The notes beneath the pieces are model-generated. The model did not search any database. It was not told where the DNA came from and saw nothing but the letters and a program-made list of their open reading frames with translations. From positions 1-29,369 of IMG/VR virus record IMGVR_UViG_3300027752_000072: a stretch of 29,369 bases of DNA; one strand, written 5' to 3'. This stretch comes from a virus. A program made the position numbers and the translations under genes. This document shows positions 6,607 through 13,348 of this stretch, piece after piece (positions within the stretch are counted from its first letter, which is position 1; each line of letters starts with the position of its first letter).

Positions 6607-7579
6607 TTAACATCGCCGTATAGTTATTAGGGTTCTCACTCATACGCATCAAGTTGTGTTTTGCACAAAACTTCATGAAGTGTATGCCTACATTACGCAT
6701 CTGTTCTGTCTGCGTCTGTTCTGCAATACGCTCTTTTACGAGTGCTTTAATATCATCAGGTTGTAACGTTAGATCAATTAGTATCTTGTTTCTTTCAAAA
6801 CAATCACGTACTCTTTGCTCATCACCGTTATGGTCAACCCAACGTTGTAGCATAAAATTGTTATAGTTGTAGCCCGAAGTATTTCTATCTTCGTATGCTT
6901 CTAATATACCAGTCTTATTCTTGCTACCTTTTGTTCTAGCACCAGGGTAGGCACTAAACACATTGTCTGCGGAGTCGCCTCTGACGCACTTCTCAAACAA
7001 TATATACTCTGGATCAGGCAATGCCTTCTCCGCTTTTGTCTTTTTATCAATAACTCGCTTGCCAGTCTTAGCATCAACAAAGCCTTCAAGGGATACTAGT
7101 TGATCCAATGTGCCGTTGTACTGTTGCACGTTAGGTGCCATTAGCTGATAGAAGTCACTGTCTGTGCTAACAATCATATGCTCGTCTTCTGGATGATCTT
7201 GTATCCATACAGCAATCATGTCATCAGCTTCTGCTCTCTCGCAACGGATAACACTACAGTTAGTCTTCTCTGCAAAGAACTTGCACATGTCATCATATGC
7301 TTCAAAGTATAACTCATCGTCTTCTACTTCACGTGGACTACGCTGATTCTGTGTTACCTTTCTGTTCTTCTTGTAAGGCTCATAGAAGTCCTTACGCCAT
7401 GAACGACCTTCTAAACATAATACAATATGATCAGCATCAAACTCTCTGTGACACTTTGCAAGGCTGTTAAACATAATATGCATAGCCATGCCAATCTTAG
7501 TGTCAATGTCTGCACCTCTGCCGCCAACGTGTTTAGCTCTAAAGAACATGTTGAGACTGTCTACTAGTAAATACTTCAT
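6590..7579 (-). CDS. rnh: RNase H / 5'-3' flap exonuclease (T4 Rnh family)
   Basis: The 329 aa protein has the metal-binding motifs of the FEN-1/T4 RNase H family in order: LLVDSLNMFFRA (first Asp, D7), ERAEADDMIAVW (E, D, D cluster near 113-124), STDSDFYQL (two Asp near 139-141) and KCVRGDSADNV (Asp pair near 199-202). Enzymes of this family remove RNA primers from lagging-strand fragments at the phage fork. T4 Rnh is 305 aa, so this version is slightly longer. AGAGGA lies upstream of the start, which comes directly after the stop of the 89 aa gene. The catalytic Asp/Glu set appears complete. Confidence 0.92.
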   Translation of the reverse strand: MKYLLVDSLNMFFRAKHVGGRGADIDTKIGMAMHIMFNSLAKCHREFDADHIVLCLEGRSWRKDFYEPYKKNRKVTQNQRSPREVEDDELYFEAYDDMCKFFAEKTNCSVIRCERAEADDMIAVWIQDHPEDEHMIVSTDSDFYQLMAPNVQQYNGTLDQLVSLEGFVDAKTGKRVIDKKTKAEKALPDPEYILFEKCVRGDSADNVFSAYPGARTKGSKNKTGILEAYEDRNTSGYNYNNFMLQRWVDHNGDEQRVRDCFERNKILIDLTLQPDDIKALVKERIAEQTQTEQMRNVGIHFMKFCAKHNLMRMSENPNNYTAMLNGPAR

Positions 7580-7849
7580 TTAGTTTCCTCTAAAACCTTC
7601 TTCAATAATTGCATCAAACGGACTGTCTTCTGTCCATTGCTTACTGTATATTTTACGCGATTCTGCCGCATTTGTCAAGTCTTTTAGGATATCAATATTC
7701 ATGGTCTTAAATGACTTCAACAGTGATAGTAGTTCATCATCGCTTAGATCCTTGATAAATGATGTTATGCTAGGTCCGATGTGTGAGTTAACTAGCACTG
7801 CTAACTTGTGCTTTGCCACCTCGTCAACTGTGTTTGTTCCATTATCCAT
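7580..7849 (-). CDS. Small hypothetical helical protein
   Basis: This 89 aa, mostly helical protein contains SITSFIKDLSDDELLSLLKS (about 28-47). It has no cysteines, membrane segments or catalytic motif. It overlaps the upstream 170 aa gene by 8 nt and abuts RNase H. In T4 the rnh neighbourhood holds dsbA and gene 33. This protein is similar in size to DsbA, but a better DsbA candidate is at 25391-25657, so I leave it unnamed. Confidence 0.7.
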   Translation of the reverse strand: MDNGTNTVDEVAKHKLAVLVNSHIGPSITSFIKDLSDDELLSLLKSFKTMNIDILKDLTNAAESRKIYSKQWTEDSPFDAIIEEGFRGN

Positions 7850-8354
7850 TGTTCTTCTCTACTGGAGTTGACATCTTAATAACATCGTTACCATCCATTT
7901 CTTCCATACCAAAGTCAGTATCTTCCATCTCCTGGAGTAGTACAGTCCTGCAGATATCATTGAACCATTTGTTAACGACATCCTCATCACTCTTACCAAC
8001 ATAACCTTTCTCTTGTAGTAAGGAAACAAACTGCTCGTTCCAATCAAGTTCCATGTAACCTTGCTTAACATCTTCTGGGTTCACTTCCATCTTCTTTACT
8101 TCAACCCAAGGCTTCTTCAATGCCGCCGCAACCATCTTGTCATGCTCGCTAGATGTAATCTCTTCTGCTTTTAGTAACACTGCCGCTTCTGCAACAGCTC
8201 TATCTTCATCAGTTTCTAACCCTAGGTGAGATAAAGCAACCTTTCTTTCAAGTCCTTCTAACTCATACTCGATCTTTGCTCTGTCGAATGCTTCACCCTT
8301 AAGGCCCCAACTACCTGGTAGCCAACTAAACGGTATTAATTTCTTACTCGTCAT
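7842..8354 (-). CDS. Conserved-type T4-like phage protein
   Basis: The 170 aa protein opens with MTSKKLIPFSWLPGSWGLKG, a start I associate with a conserved protein of marine T4-like phages whose function is not known to me. The rest is helical and acidic (YELEGLERKVALSHLGLETD; LLQEMEDTDFGMEEMDG). AAAGGAGAAAG precedes the start, which overlaps the end of the small zinc-finger gene by 11 nt. It lies in the queE-rnh operon. No enzymatic motif is visible. Confidence 0.75.
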   Translation of the reverse strand: MTSKKLIPFSWLPGSWGLKGEAFDRAKIEYELEGLERKVALSHLGLETDEDRAVAEAAVLLKAEEITSSEHDKMVAAALKKPWVEVKKMEVNPEDVKQGYMELDWNEQFVSLLQEKGYVGKSDEDVVNKWFNDICRTVLLQEMEDTDFGMEEMDGNDVIKMSTPVEKNNG

Positions 8355-8481
8355 TATCTTTCTCCTTTAATTTTTGATGATAGGCTAAACTACATTCAGC
8401 CCCACAAAATTTGTGTGTTTTATCCATTGTGTGGTATATTACGTTAAAAACAACTGCTCCACATACATCACAATACATCAT
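8344..8481 (-). CDS. Tiny zinc-finger protein
   Basis: A 45 aa reading frame starts ATG-ATG at 8481, 1 nt after the queE stop. It contains four spaced cysteines: YCDVCG (C4, C7) and FCGAEC (C26, C30), a C-x2-C-x18-C-x3-C pattern typical of a treble-clef or zinc-ribbon site, followed by SLAYHQ and a charged tail. It overlaps the next gene by 11 nt and fills the only gap between queE and that gene. The second half resembles short MYM/TRASH-type knuckles. Function unknown; protein or nucleic-acid binding is likely. Confidence 0.7.
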   Translation of the reverse strand: MMYCDVCGAVVFNVIYHTMDKTHKFCGAECSLAYHQKLKEKDNDE

Positions 8482-8482
8482 A

Positions 8483-9370
8483 TTACTTACCTATTGCATT
8501 TCCGTAGATATGAACATGCACTCTACTTGTATAATTATAGCCACGTTGTATTGCCTCATCGGCTATTGTGGCTTCTGTTTGTACCAGCCCTTCAAACGTT
8601 CCACCTACACCCATAACCCATACAGGGAAATTACATCCTGCATCTCTGAATGCTTTAGTGTGTTCTTCTACTTCTTTCCAACTCTCTTCAGTACCATTCA
8701 CTACAAACTTTAACTGTCCACGCGGTGATACTTCTGCATACCTGCCAACTACTTCTGGCTTAATTGCTTTAGAGTTCTTCTCTCCAGCAGTTGCCCAAAG
8801 TTTAGGACTAATGCTCCAGTACCACTCTTTACCTTCGCACCTAGTGTAGCAACGTTGAATGTAATCAGCAAACTCATCTGTAATAGCTCTAGTGCCATTT
8901 GTTTCTACTGTAACATAGTTAGGCATGTTATCTCTTTTAGCAAACTCATCTAACACACCAATCATACCTGGCTGTGTGTTTTTAAGCATAGGCTCGCCAC
9001 CTGTAAACACCATGTGTGTCTCATTTAATGTTGCAGGGTGAATAAAGTTACCGTGCGGTAGAAGGGCTGTAAGTTCGTCTACTGCCTCCTCTACCGTCTT
9101 ATCGGTAATAAGGTGCTTGTAGCGTTTGCTCCAAGTGTAACTACTGTCACATCCCTTATCAAAAACAGGTAAATCAAACACGTTGTCGATGTTTGTTATA
9201 TCAATTGTTTCGTACGGTAACTCATATGTACTAGAGTCTGTTGGATCTGTTTGTCCAAATCCGTTACATTGCAGATTACATAAGAAGAATCTCATCCATA
9301 GACTTGGAACGCCAACATAAGAACCTTCGCCCTGTGCTGAGTAAAACGTTTCGCTATATTTGAGAGTCAT
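8483..9370 (-). CDS. queE: QueE-like radical SAM enzyme (7-carboxy-7-deazaguanine synthase)
   Basis: The 295 aa protein starts MTLKYSETFYSAQGEG at 9370, behind GAGGTGAC; in-frame starts further upstream lie deeper in the previous gene. YSAQGEGSYVGVPSLWMRF is the QueE N-terminal signature. The [4Fe-4S]-binding cysteines are C31, C35 (LCNLQC) and C74 (KGCDSSYTW), so the third is displaced by a 38-residue insert. TGGEPML (the SAM-binding GGE motif), VETNGT and WSISPKL (in the position of QueE VSPK) follow in order. QueE converts 6-carboxy-tetrahydropterin to 7-carboxy-7-deazaguanine. With FolE and QueD in the same window this forms a near-complete pathway. The family call is secure. Confidence 0.92.
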   Translation of the reverse strand: MTLKYSETFYSAQGEGSYVGVPSLWMRFFLCNLQCNGFGQTDPTDSSTYELPYETIDITNIDNVFDLPVFDKGCDSSYTWSKRYKHLITDKTVEEAVDELTALLPHGNFIHPATLNETHMVFTGGEPMLKNTQPGMIGVLDEFAKRDNMPNYVTVETNGTRAITDEFADYIQRCYTRCEGKEWYWSISPKLWATAGEKNSKAIKPEVVGRYAEVSPRGQLKFVVNGTEESWKEVEEHTKAFRDAGCNFPVWVMGVGGTFEGLVQTEATIADEAIQRGYNYTSRVHVHIYGNAIGK

Positions 9371-9893
9371 TGTCACCTCGTCTCTCAATAAACTCTGCAT
9401 AATCTAAGTCGTCTTTAGTTGTTTCAAAATCGTTAATTACGTCTGGCACTGCTATTTGCATTGCTTCATTTACTAACAAGTGAATAGGATCTGTTAGCAC
9501 TTCGTTGTTCTCAAACATCTCAATGTTCTCCAACGTACAGATTCTTAGTCCTTGATTCATTAACTTGGCAAAGTCTCTTACTTCAGCATACTCTCTATGC
9601 CCTACACTCAATAACTTCAAGTATACAGTTTGGTGTAAGTTAACTACCTCTATCACTATCTCATCAGTAGTGCCCGTGTTCTGCACATCCAATAAGTGTT
9701 CTTGTTCCGCTTGAGGAATTTGTGTATGCTCTGCATAAAAATGCACACTCTCAAATATATCTTCCTCTGTTAGTTTAGGGAAGATACCTTGTAGCATTTC
9801 AATAGTTCTGCCTTGTCCGATCTTATTACAGATGGCATCAACTGGCACTAACCCGTTAGACGTTACAAACGAGTTTCTTCTCTTTTCAATCAT
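9354..9893 (-). CDS. Hypothetical protein of the SDR-queE operon
   Basis: This 179 aa acidic protein starts MIEKRRNSFVTSNGLVPVDA. It overlaps the upstream degenerate SDR-like gene by 4 nt (ATGA) and queE by 17 nt, so it is tightly bound to that operon. Its middle (IEVVNLHQTVYLKLLSVGHR) is followed by EYAEVRDFAKLMNQGLRI and an acidic tail rich in Asp/Glu. No family is recognised. Its context suggests a role linked to the deazaguanine or SDR genes, but nothing in the sequence shows it. Confidence 0.75.
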   Translation of the reverse strand: MIEKRRNSFVTSNGLVPVDAICNKIGQGRTIEMLQGIFPKLTEEDIFESVHFYAEHTQIPQAEQEHLLDVQNTGTTDEIVIEVVNLHQTVYLKLLSVGHREYAEVRDFAKLMNQGLRICTLENIEMFENNEVLTDPIHLLVNEAMQIAVPDVINDFETTKDDLDYAEFIERRGDNDSQI

Positions 9894-10423
9894 GCACTTA
9901 CTCCTAGCGGTTTATTTAATATGAGCTGGCTGGGCCATACTCTCTTACTGTTCTCTATGACATGTGTAAACAACTTAACGTGTGCTTCGATCATGTCGTC
10001 TCTATCCATGTATGCATTGCATAAATTAGGACCTTCTGCCCTAGCATTAAATACAGTAGTAATAGCATTGAACATAACGTTGTCGCTTCTGTACTGCTTA
10101 CTACCTGACCAGTCCTCTGGTTCAATCAATGCACACATATCTATCATGTTAATAATGTATTTTACACTATTTCGGTCCCACTTGTCAAGAAATATTTCAG
10201 AAAGTTTGGCTTGCCCGTGTACTTCATTCTTTATACCATCTTGCATTGTGTACTTGTTATTTAGGCAAAAGTCCACATCATCAGCCAATTTCAGCGTGTC
10301 TAATATGCTCTGTGAGTCGTTTAAGTCTGTACCGGCTACTGTTATGTCCCATCCTTTCTGTATAAAAGCATCCTTTAGAGCCATATTCAACGGCGTTGTA
10401 TCGTCTATCATTAGTATTTTCAT
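9890..10423 (-). CDS. Degenerate SDR-like protein (third tandem paralogue)
   Basis: The 177 aa protein aligns by eye with the two upstream SDR-like proteins: LNNKYTMQDG against FNNAYGRMQN, KLSEIFLDKWDR against LLKQFCDAWKGR, GPNLCNAYMDR against GPNICDFSMGM, and RVWPSQLILNKPLG against TIWPREAVFDNPG. The nucleotide-binding glycine loop is replaced by MIDDTTPLNMALKD, and the catalytic YxxxK becomes YRSDN (Y111, N115). It is therefore probably not an active oxidoreductase, and may act as a partner subunit or a reshaped binding protein. It overlaps both neighbours by 4 nt. Confidence 0.65.
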   Translation of the reverse strand: MKILMIDDTTPLNMALKDAFIQKGWDITVAGTDLNDSQSILDTLKLADDVDFCLNNKYTMQDGIKNEVHGQAKLSEIFLDKWDRNSVKYIINMIDMCALIEPEDWSGSKQYRSDNVMFNAITTVFNARAEGPNLCNAYMDRDDMIEAHVKLFTHVIENSKRVWPSQLILNKPLGVSA

Positions 10424-11064
10424 AAGGATCCTTCCATCTGTGATATCTCATATGGGCCATATTCTTTGCGTCCTGGGTTATCAAACACTGCCTCGCGAGG
10501 CCATATGGTTTCTTTATTGTCTATAAACATAACCAGTTGTTGTCCATAGTCTTCTACTTCACCTCTAATAAAGAAGTCGGGCCATATGTCAGCCATAGGT
10601 GTGTCAAACATTCCCATGCTGAAGTCACATATATTAGGCCCTAGTCCTATATAGGTCTTAATTAATGTAGTACAATCCATCTTGTCTAGTCTATATGTTT
10701 TAACTTGTTTACTTTTTTGCATGTTCTTGTATACAATCTTACTGCCCGAGTGTAAGATATACTTATCAGTCCTACCTTTCCAAGCATCACAAAACTGTTT
10801 TAATAAATTAAGTTGTCCGTTTTCACCTCGTTTCCAATGCTCAGGGATATCATCAAACTCAATATTTTGCATTCTACCGTATGCATTGTTAAAAAATAAG
10901 TCGGCATCTAAGTTCTCTAGCAATATAGTATCTCTAACATCTGGATCGTTAATATCATATCCTGTACTACGCGAATAACCATTTACTGTATGTCCTTGGG
11001 CAACCATGGCATCACTTACATACTCGCCTAGTCCTGTTTTGTGACCTGTTATTACTATCTTCAT
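10420..11064 (-). CDS. SDR-family oxidoreductase-like protein (second tandem paralogue)
   Basis: The 214 aa protein has a Rossmann nucleotide loop ITGHKTGLGEYV (about 5-16), FFNNAYG (the NNAG-type motif, 57-63) and YRLDK, the SDR catalytic YxxxK (Y124, K128). Short-chain dehydrogenases of this type oxidise or reduce sugar, alcohol or ketone groups using NAD(P). It shares blocks with the proteins on both sides (AFDAW-type region, GPNICDF, TIWP near the C-terminus), so it arose by tandem duplication. It overlaps each neighbour by 4 nt (ATGA). The substrate is unknown. Confidence 0.75.
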   Translation of the reverse strand: MKIVITGHKTGLGEYVSDAMVAQGHTVNGYSRSTGYDINDPDVRDTILLENLDADLFFNNAYGRMQNIEFDDIPEHWKRGENGQLNLLKQFCDAWKGRTDKYILHSGSKIVYKNMQKSKQVKTYRLDKMDCTTLIKTYIGLGPNICDFSMGMFDTPMADIWPDFFIRGEVEDYGQQLVMFIDNKETIWPREAVFDNPGRKEYGPYEISQMEGSL

Positions 11065-11720
11065 TCTATCCCAAAGTCCTTAATGAATTTTGCTCGATTT
11101 TCGTCTTGGTCTGGTAAGTCAACGTATATCTCGTCTACCCAAATTGATTCTCTATCTTCTAATATGTTAATAACATAGTCACCGAAGTCGCTCATGTCTG
11201 CTCGGTCAAGTTGTGTTATATAGTCGCTAGTGATACTGTCACCTAGTAAATGTGTTCTAGCCTCATCCGCAGGCTTTACATAGAATCCCATGTTGAAGTT
11301 ACATACGTTAGGACCATTCGGTTTCGTCTTCTTCCACGCCTTTATTATCTTTGTATGACGTTGTTTATCTAAGGAATACTTCTTTAATCGTAAGTCTCGT
11401 TGCGGTGTCTTTAAACCAGCAGTACTTCCAATTGACATGATGTATTTGTTTGTGCCTGCCCAAGCATCTAGGAATAACTTTAGCAGTTCGTTCTGACCAC
11501 ATGTTCTTTCATACACATTTAGCTCGTAAGCATTGTTGACTAGCACATCATAGTTGCTGTATTGTTCTACTAACCAATCTCTATCTTCTGGGACAGAAAC
11601 ATTCCATGGTGTGCTGTCTAATATGTCAACGCCTTTAACTGTGTGTCCACTAGCAATGCAGGCGTTGTATATGTACTTACCGATGCCACTTAAATGTCCG
11701 GTTACAAGTACCTTAGCCAT
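11061..11720 (-). CDS. SDR-family oxidoreductase-like protein (first tandem paralogue)
   Basis: This 219 aa protein is the most canonical of the three tandem SDR copies: VTGHLSGIGKYI (6-17) has the TGxxxGIG loop, VNNAYE (61-66) the NNAG-type motif, and YSLDK supplies YxxxK (Y115, K119), with SIGST before it as the likely catalytic Ser region. It starts 5 nt after the folE stop and overlaps the next paralogue by 4 nt. The neighbouring folE and queE suggest involvement in a pterin/deazaguanine-linked or sugar-linked reduction, but no known pathway step requires it, so the substrate is open. Confidence 0.8.
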   Translation of the reverse strand: MAKVLVTGHLSGIGKYIYNACIASGHTVKGVDILDSTPWNVSVPEDRDWLVEQYSNYDVLVNNAYELNVYERTCGQNELLKLFLDAWAGTNKYIMSIGSTAGLKTPQRDLRLKKYSLDKQRHTKIIKAWKKTKPNGPNVCNFNMGFYVKPADEARTHLLGDSITSDYITQLDRADMSDFGDYVINILEDRESIWVDEIYVDLPDQDENRAKFIKDFGIE

Positions 11721-11725
11721 TACAC

Positions 11726-12415
11726 TTATTTACTTCCTGCAAATGAGTGCTGGAGTTTAATGTTATCCATAAACTCTTGTTGTACCTTTGCTTCTGCCTT
11801 GAACGCACCTTTAAGTACTGTAGTCTGTGTCAAACTACTCGTAGCCATAATGCCTCTATTTTCACAACAACCGTGTGTGGCTTGTATATAGACGCCTACG
11901 TCCTTACTACCAGTGGCACTCATAATCTCTTTAGCAATGTCATTACATAGTTCTTCTTGTAACGTACCACGCCTAGCACACCACTGTGCGATTCGTGTGT
12001 ACTTGCTTAACCCAATTAGTGTGTCAGCGGCAATGATACCAATGTATGCAACGCCTGATACTGGCTGGTGATGATGTGAGCAAACACTTTTAAGTTCACT
12101 ACGCACTACTAACATGCCTTCGTATCTATCTTCTGTTACGTTAGGAAATGCTGTAGCATTAGGCATAGCTTCGTACCTGCCTACCATTAGTTCTTTGATA
12201 TACATCTTCGCAAGACGTCTACCTGTATCCTGACTGTTAGGATCGTTCTCAATATCAATAACAAGTCCTTCTAGTACTGCTTCAAACTTAGGCGTTAGCT
12301 CTTCGATGAGTGCTTCTTTATCGCCGTCTTCTAGATACTTACTAATGTTACTACCAGCCCAAAACTTTCCGCCATCAGCTTTGATACGTTGTTTTATTTG
12401 GTCACTCTTACTCAT
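11726..12415 (-). CDS. folE: GTP cyclohydrolase I (FolE-like)
   Basis: The 229 aa protein contains DTGRRLAKMYIKELMVGRY (63-81), the zinc/active-site motif SVCSHHHQPVSGVAY (C112, H115), ARRGTLQEELCNDI (in place of RLQVQERLT) and IQATHGCCENRGIM (H181, C183). All three expected zinc ligands (Cys, His, Cys) are present. The enzyme converts GTP to dihydroneopterin triphosphate, the first step of both folate and 7-deazaguanine synthesis. With queD and queE nearby, the latter pathway is the better reading. It lies 3 nt after the stop of the DUF465-type gene region and 5 nt before the SDR genes, in one operon. Confidence 0.93.
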   Translation of the reverse strand: MSKSDQIKQRIKADGGKFWAGSNISKYLEDGDKEALIEELTPKFEAVLEGLVIDIENDPNSQDTGRRLAKMYIKELMVGRYEAMPNATAFPNVTEDRYEGMLVVRSELKSVCSHHHQPVSGVAYIGIIAADTLIGLSKYTRIAQWCARRGTLQEELCNDIAKEIMSATGSKDVGVYIQATHGCCENRGIMATSSLTQTTVLKGAFKAEAKVQQEFMDNIKLQHSFAGSK

Positions 12416-12418
12416 ATG

Positions 12419-12622
12419 CTATTCCTTGTGTGCTTGTCTTAATTCAATTATGTGTGCTAGAGAATCTATCTCGTCTTTAAGTCTTAACTTATGCTTCTTC
12501 TCTGCAATGTACTCATCACTATTTAGGCGGTGCTTGTAATCTTCAGTGACTTTCTTGTCCAAAAGTGCATGCCGTTCTTTTAATACTTCTAAATGATTAG
12601 TTAGGCTTAATAATGTACTCAT
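12419..12622 (-). CDS. DUF465/YdcH-like coiled-coil protein
   Basis: The 67 aa, fully helical charged protein has the pattern LEVLKERHALLDKKV, then EKKHKLRLKDEIDSL, typical of the DUF465 (YdcH/SlyX-like) family, in which HxxLD is followed by LKKxKLxLKDEI. Such proteins form short antiparallel coiled coils; their biochemical role is unclear. GGAG lies 6 nt before the ATG. It starts 26 nt inside the preceding gene and ends just before folE. Confidence 0.7.
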   Translation of the reverse strand: MSTLLSLTNHLEVLKERHALLDKKVTEDYKHRLNSDEYIAEKKHKLRLKDEIDSLAHIIELRQAHKE

Positions 12623-12839
12623 TGTCTTCTCCTAGGATTCCTGTCTCCCAATTTTCTACTACATCCTTTGCGTAATGGTAGCTCTTAGTAGAGGTATCTA
12701 CCAAACCAAAGTATACTTTATCTTTATATAATTTAACTTTATACTTTACATCAGGTCCTGCCGATCCGTTATCGTTGTAAGGTACTGCTTTAATTTCTGC
12801 TGACTTCACTTCATGTTCTCCTGTATATCCACCGCACAT
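12597..12839 (-). CDS. Small hypothetical phage protein
   Basis: The 80 aa protein starts MCGGYTGEHEVKSAEIKAVP. The ATG at 12839 overlaps the stop of the phosphoribosyltransferase gene by one base and follows GGAGTGGTGG. It is beta-rich with alternating charge (VKYKVKLYKDKVYFGLVD), with no catalytic motif. Its position within the phosphoribosyltransferase-folE operon is the only functional hint. Confidence 0.7.
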   Translation of the reverse strand: MCGGYTGEHEVKSAEIKAVPYNDNGSAGPDVKYKVKLYKDKVYFGLVDTSTKSYHYAKDVVENWETGILGEDNEYIIKPN

Positions 12840-13309
12840 TATTTCCACCACTCCTCAAACGGAAACACAACCCATTTGTCTGTGTCCGGTGTTATTTCTA
12901 CGGCATAGTAATCCACATCCTCAAACGAAGATGTAGTCTTGTTAATGAGTGTTGCAGTTTTAATATCTGCAAAGTAGTCTGGCTTATCCATAGCATTAGT
13001 GATACCAAGTAACGTTGTACCTGTATCGTTTATGTCGTCAACTAATAGTATGTTGCTAGAATGTTTCTCTGTGATCTTGTCTACTGCTTGATGATCCTTG
13101 CTACCTGCTTCACCCCTAGTTTGCCACTGTAAAGGTATAAACGGTACATTGTAATAATGACTGAGCATTACTCCCATCTGTAAACCACCTCTATTAGGAC
13201 CAACAATAACATCAGGTTTCCAGTTGCTCAATGCCATCTGTCTAGTAATATCTAACAGATACTGCTTGAACATTGTGTCTGTAACGTATAGTTTATCTGT
13301 ATCTTGCAT
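12839..13309 (-). CDS. Purine-type phosphoribosyltransferase
   Basis: The 156 aa protein is a type I phosphoribosyltransferase: VIVGPNRGGLQMGVMLS (35-50) is the dinucleotide region, ILLVDDINDTGTTL (87-100) the PRPP-binding loop, and the C-terminal DKWVVFPFEEWWK matches the W-VFPWE motif of xanthine/hypoxanthine PRTs. It would join a purine-like base to PRPP. The ATG at 13309 lies exactly where transcription from the promoter at 13316-13344 should begin, so the mRNA appears leaderless; a TTG at 13348 would lie within the -35 box. In a deazaguanine cluster it could salvage a base or a precursor, but ordinary purine salvage is equally possible. Confidence 0.85.
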   Translation of the reverse strand: MQDTDKLYVTDTMFKQYLLDITRQMALSNWKPDVIVGPNRGGLQMGVMLSHYYNVPFIPLQWQTRGEAGSKDHQAVDKITEKHSSNILLVDDINDTGTTLLGITNAMDKPDYFADIKTATLINKTTSSFEDVDYYAVEITPDTDKWVVFPFEEWWK

Positions 13310-13315
13310 GTTGTT

Positions 13316-13344
13316 ATTATACCTTGTAATGGTTACAAAGTCAA
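13316..13344 (-). promoter_or_regulatory. Sigma70-type promoter with a dyad in the spacer
   Basis: TTGACT (13339-13344) and TATAAT (13316-13321) on the minus strand are 17 nt apart. The spacer contains the dyad TTGTAA-N3-TTACAA (13324-13338), a possible operator. The -10 box ends 6 nt before the ATG of the phosphoribosyltransferase gene. Confidence 0.82.
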
Positions 13345-13348
13345 GCAA

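Noticed and set aside
7580-7849. 89 aa protein next to rnh as T4 DsbA by synteny
   Set aside because: Size and position fit, but its sequence pattern is less like DsbA than the 88 aa protein at 25391-25657.
9921-10526. A 201-codon open frame on the plus strand
   Set aside because: It lies antisense to the SDR-like genes, is Ser/Leu/Ile-rich with no motif, lacks a ribosome binding site, and the minus-strand genes show clear family features.
12839-13309. Phosphoribosyltransferase as a queuosine-pathway enzyme
   Set aside because: No known step of the 7-deazaguanine pathway uses a PRPP-dependent transferase; it is kept as a general purine-type enzyme.
13310-13348. Longer phosphoribosyltransferase start at TTG 13348
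   Set aside because: It would begin within the -35 box of a consensus promoter and lacks a ribosome binding site; the ATG at 13309 gives the normal N-terminus.
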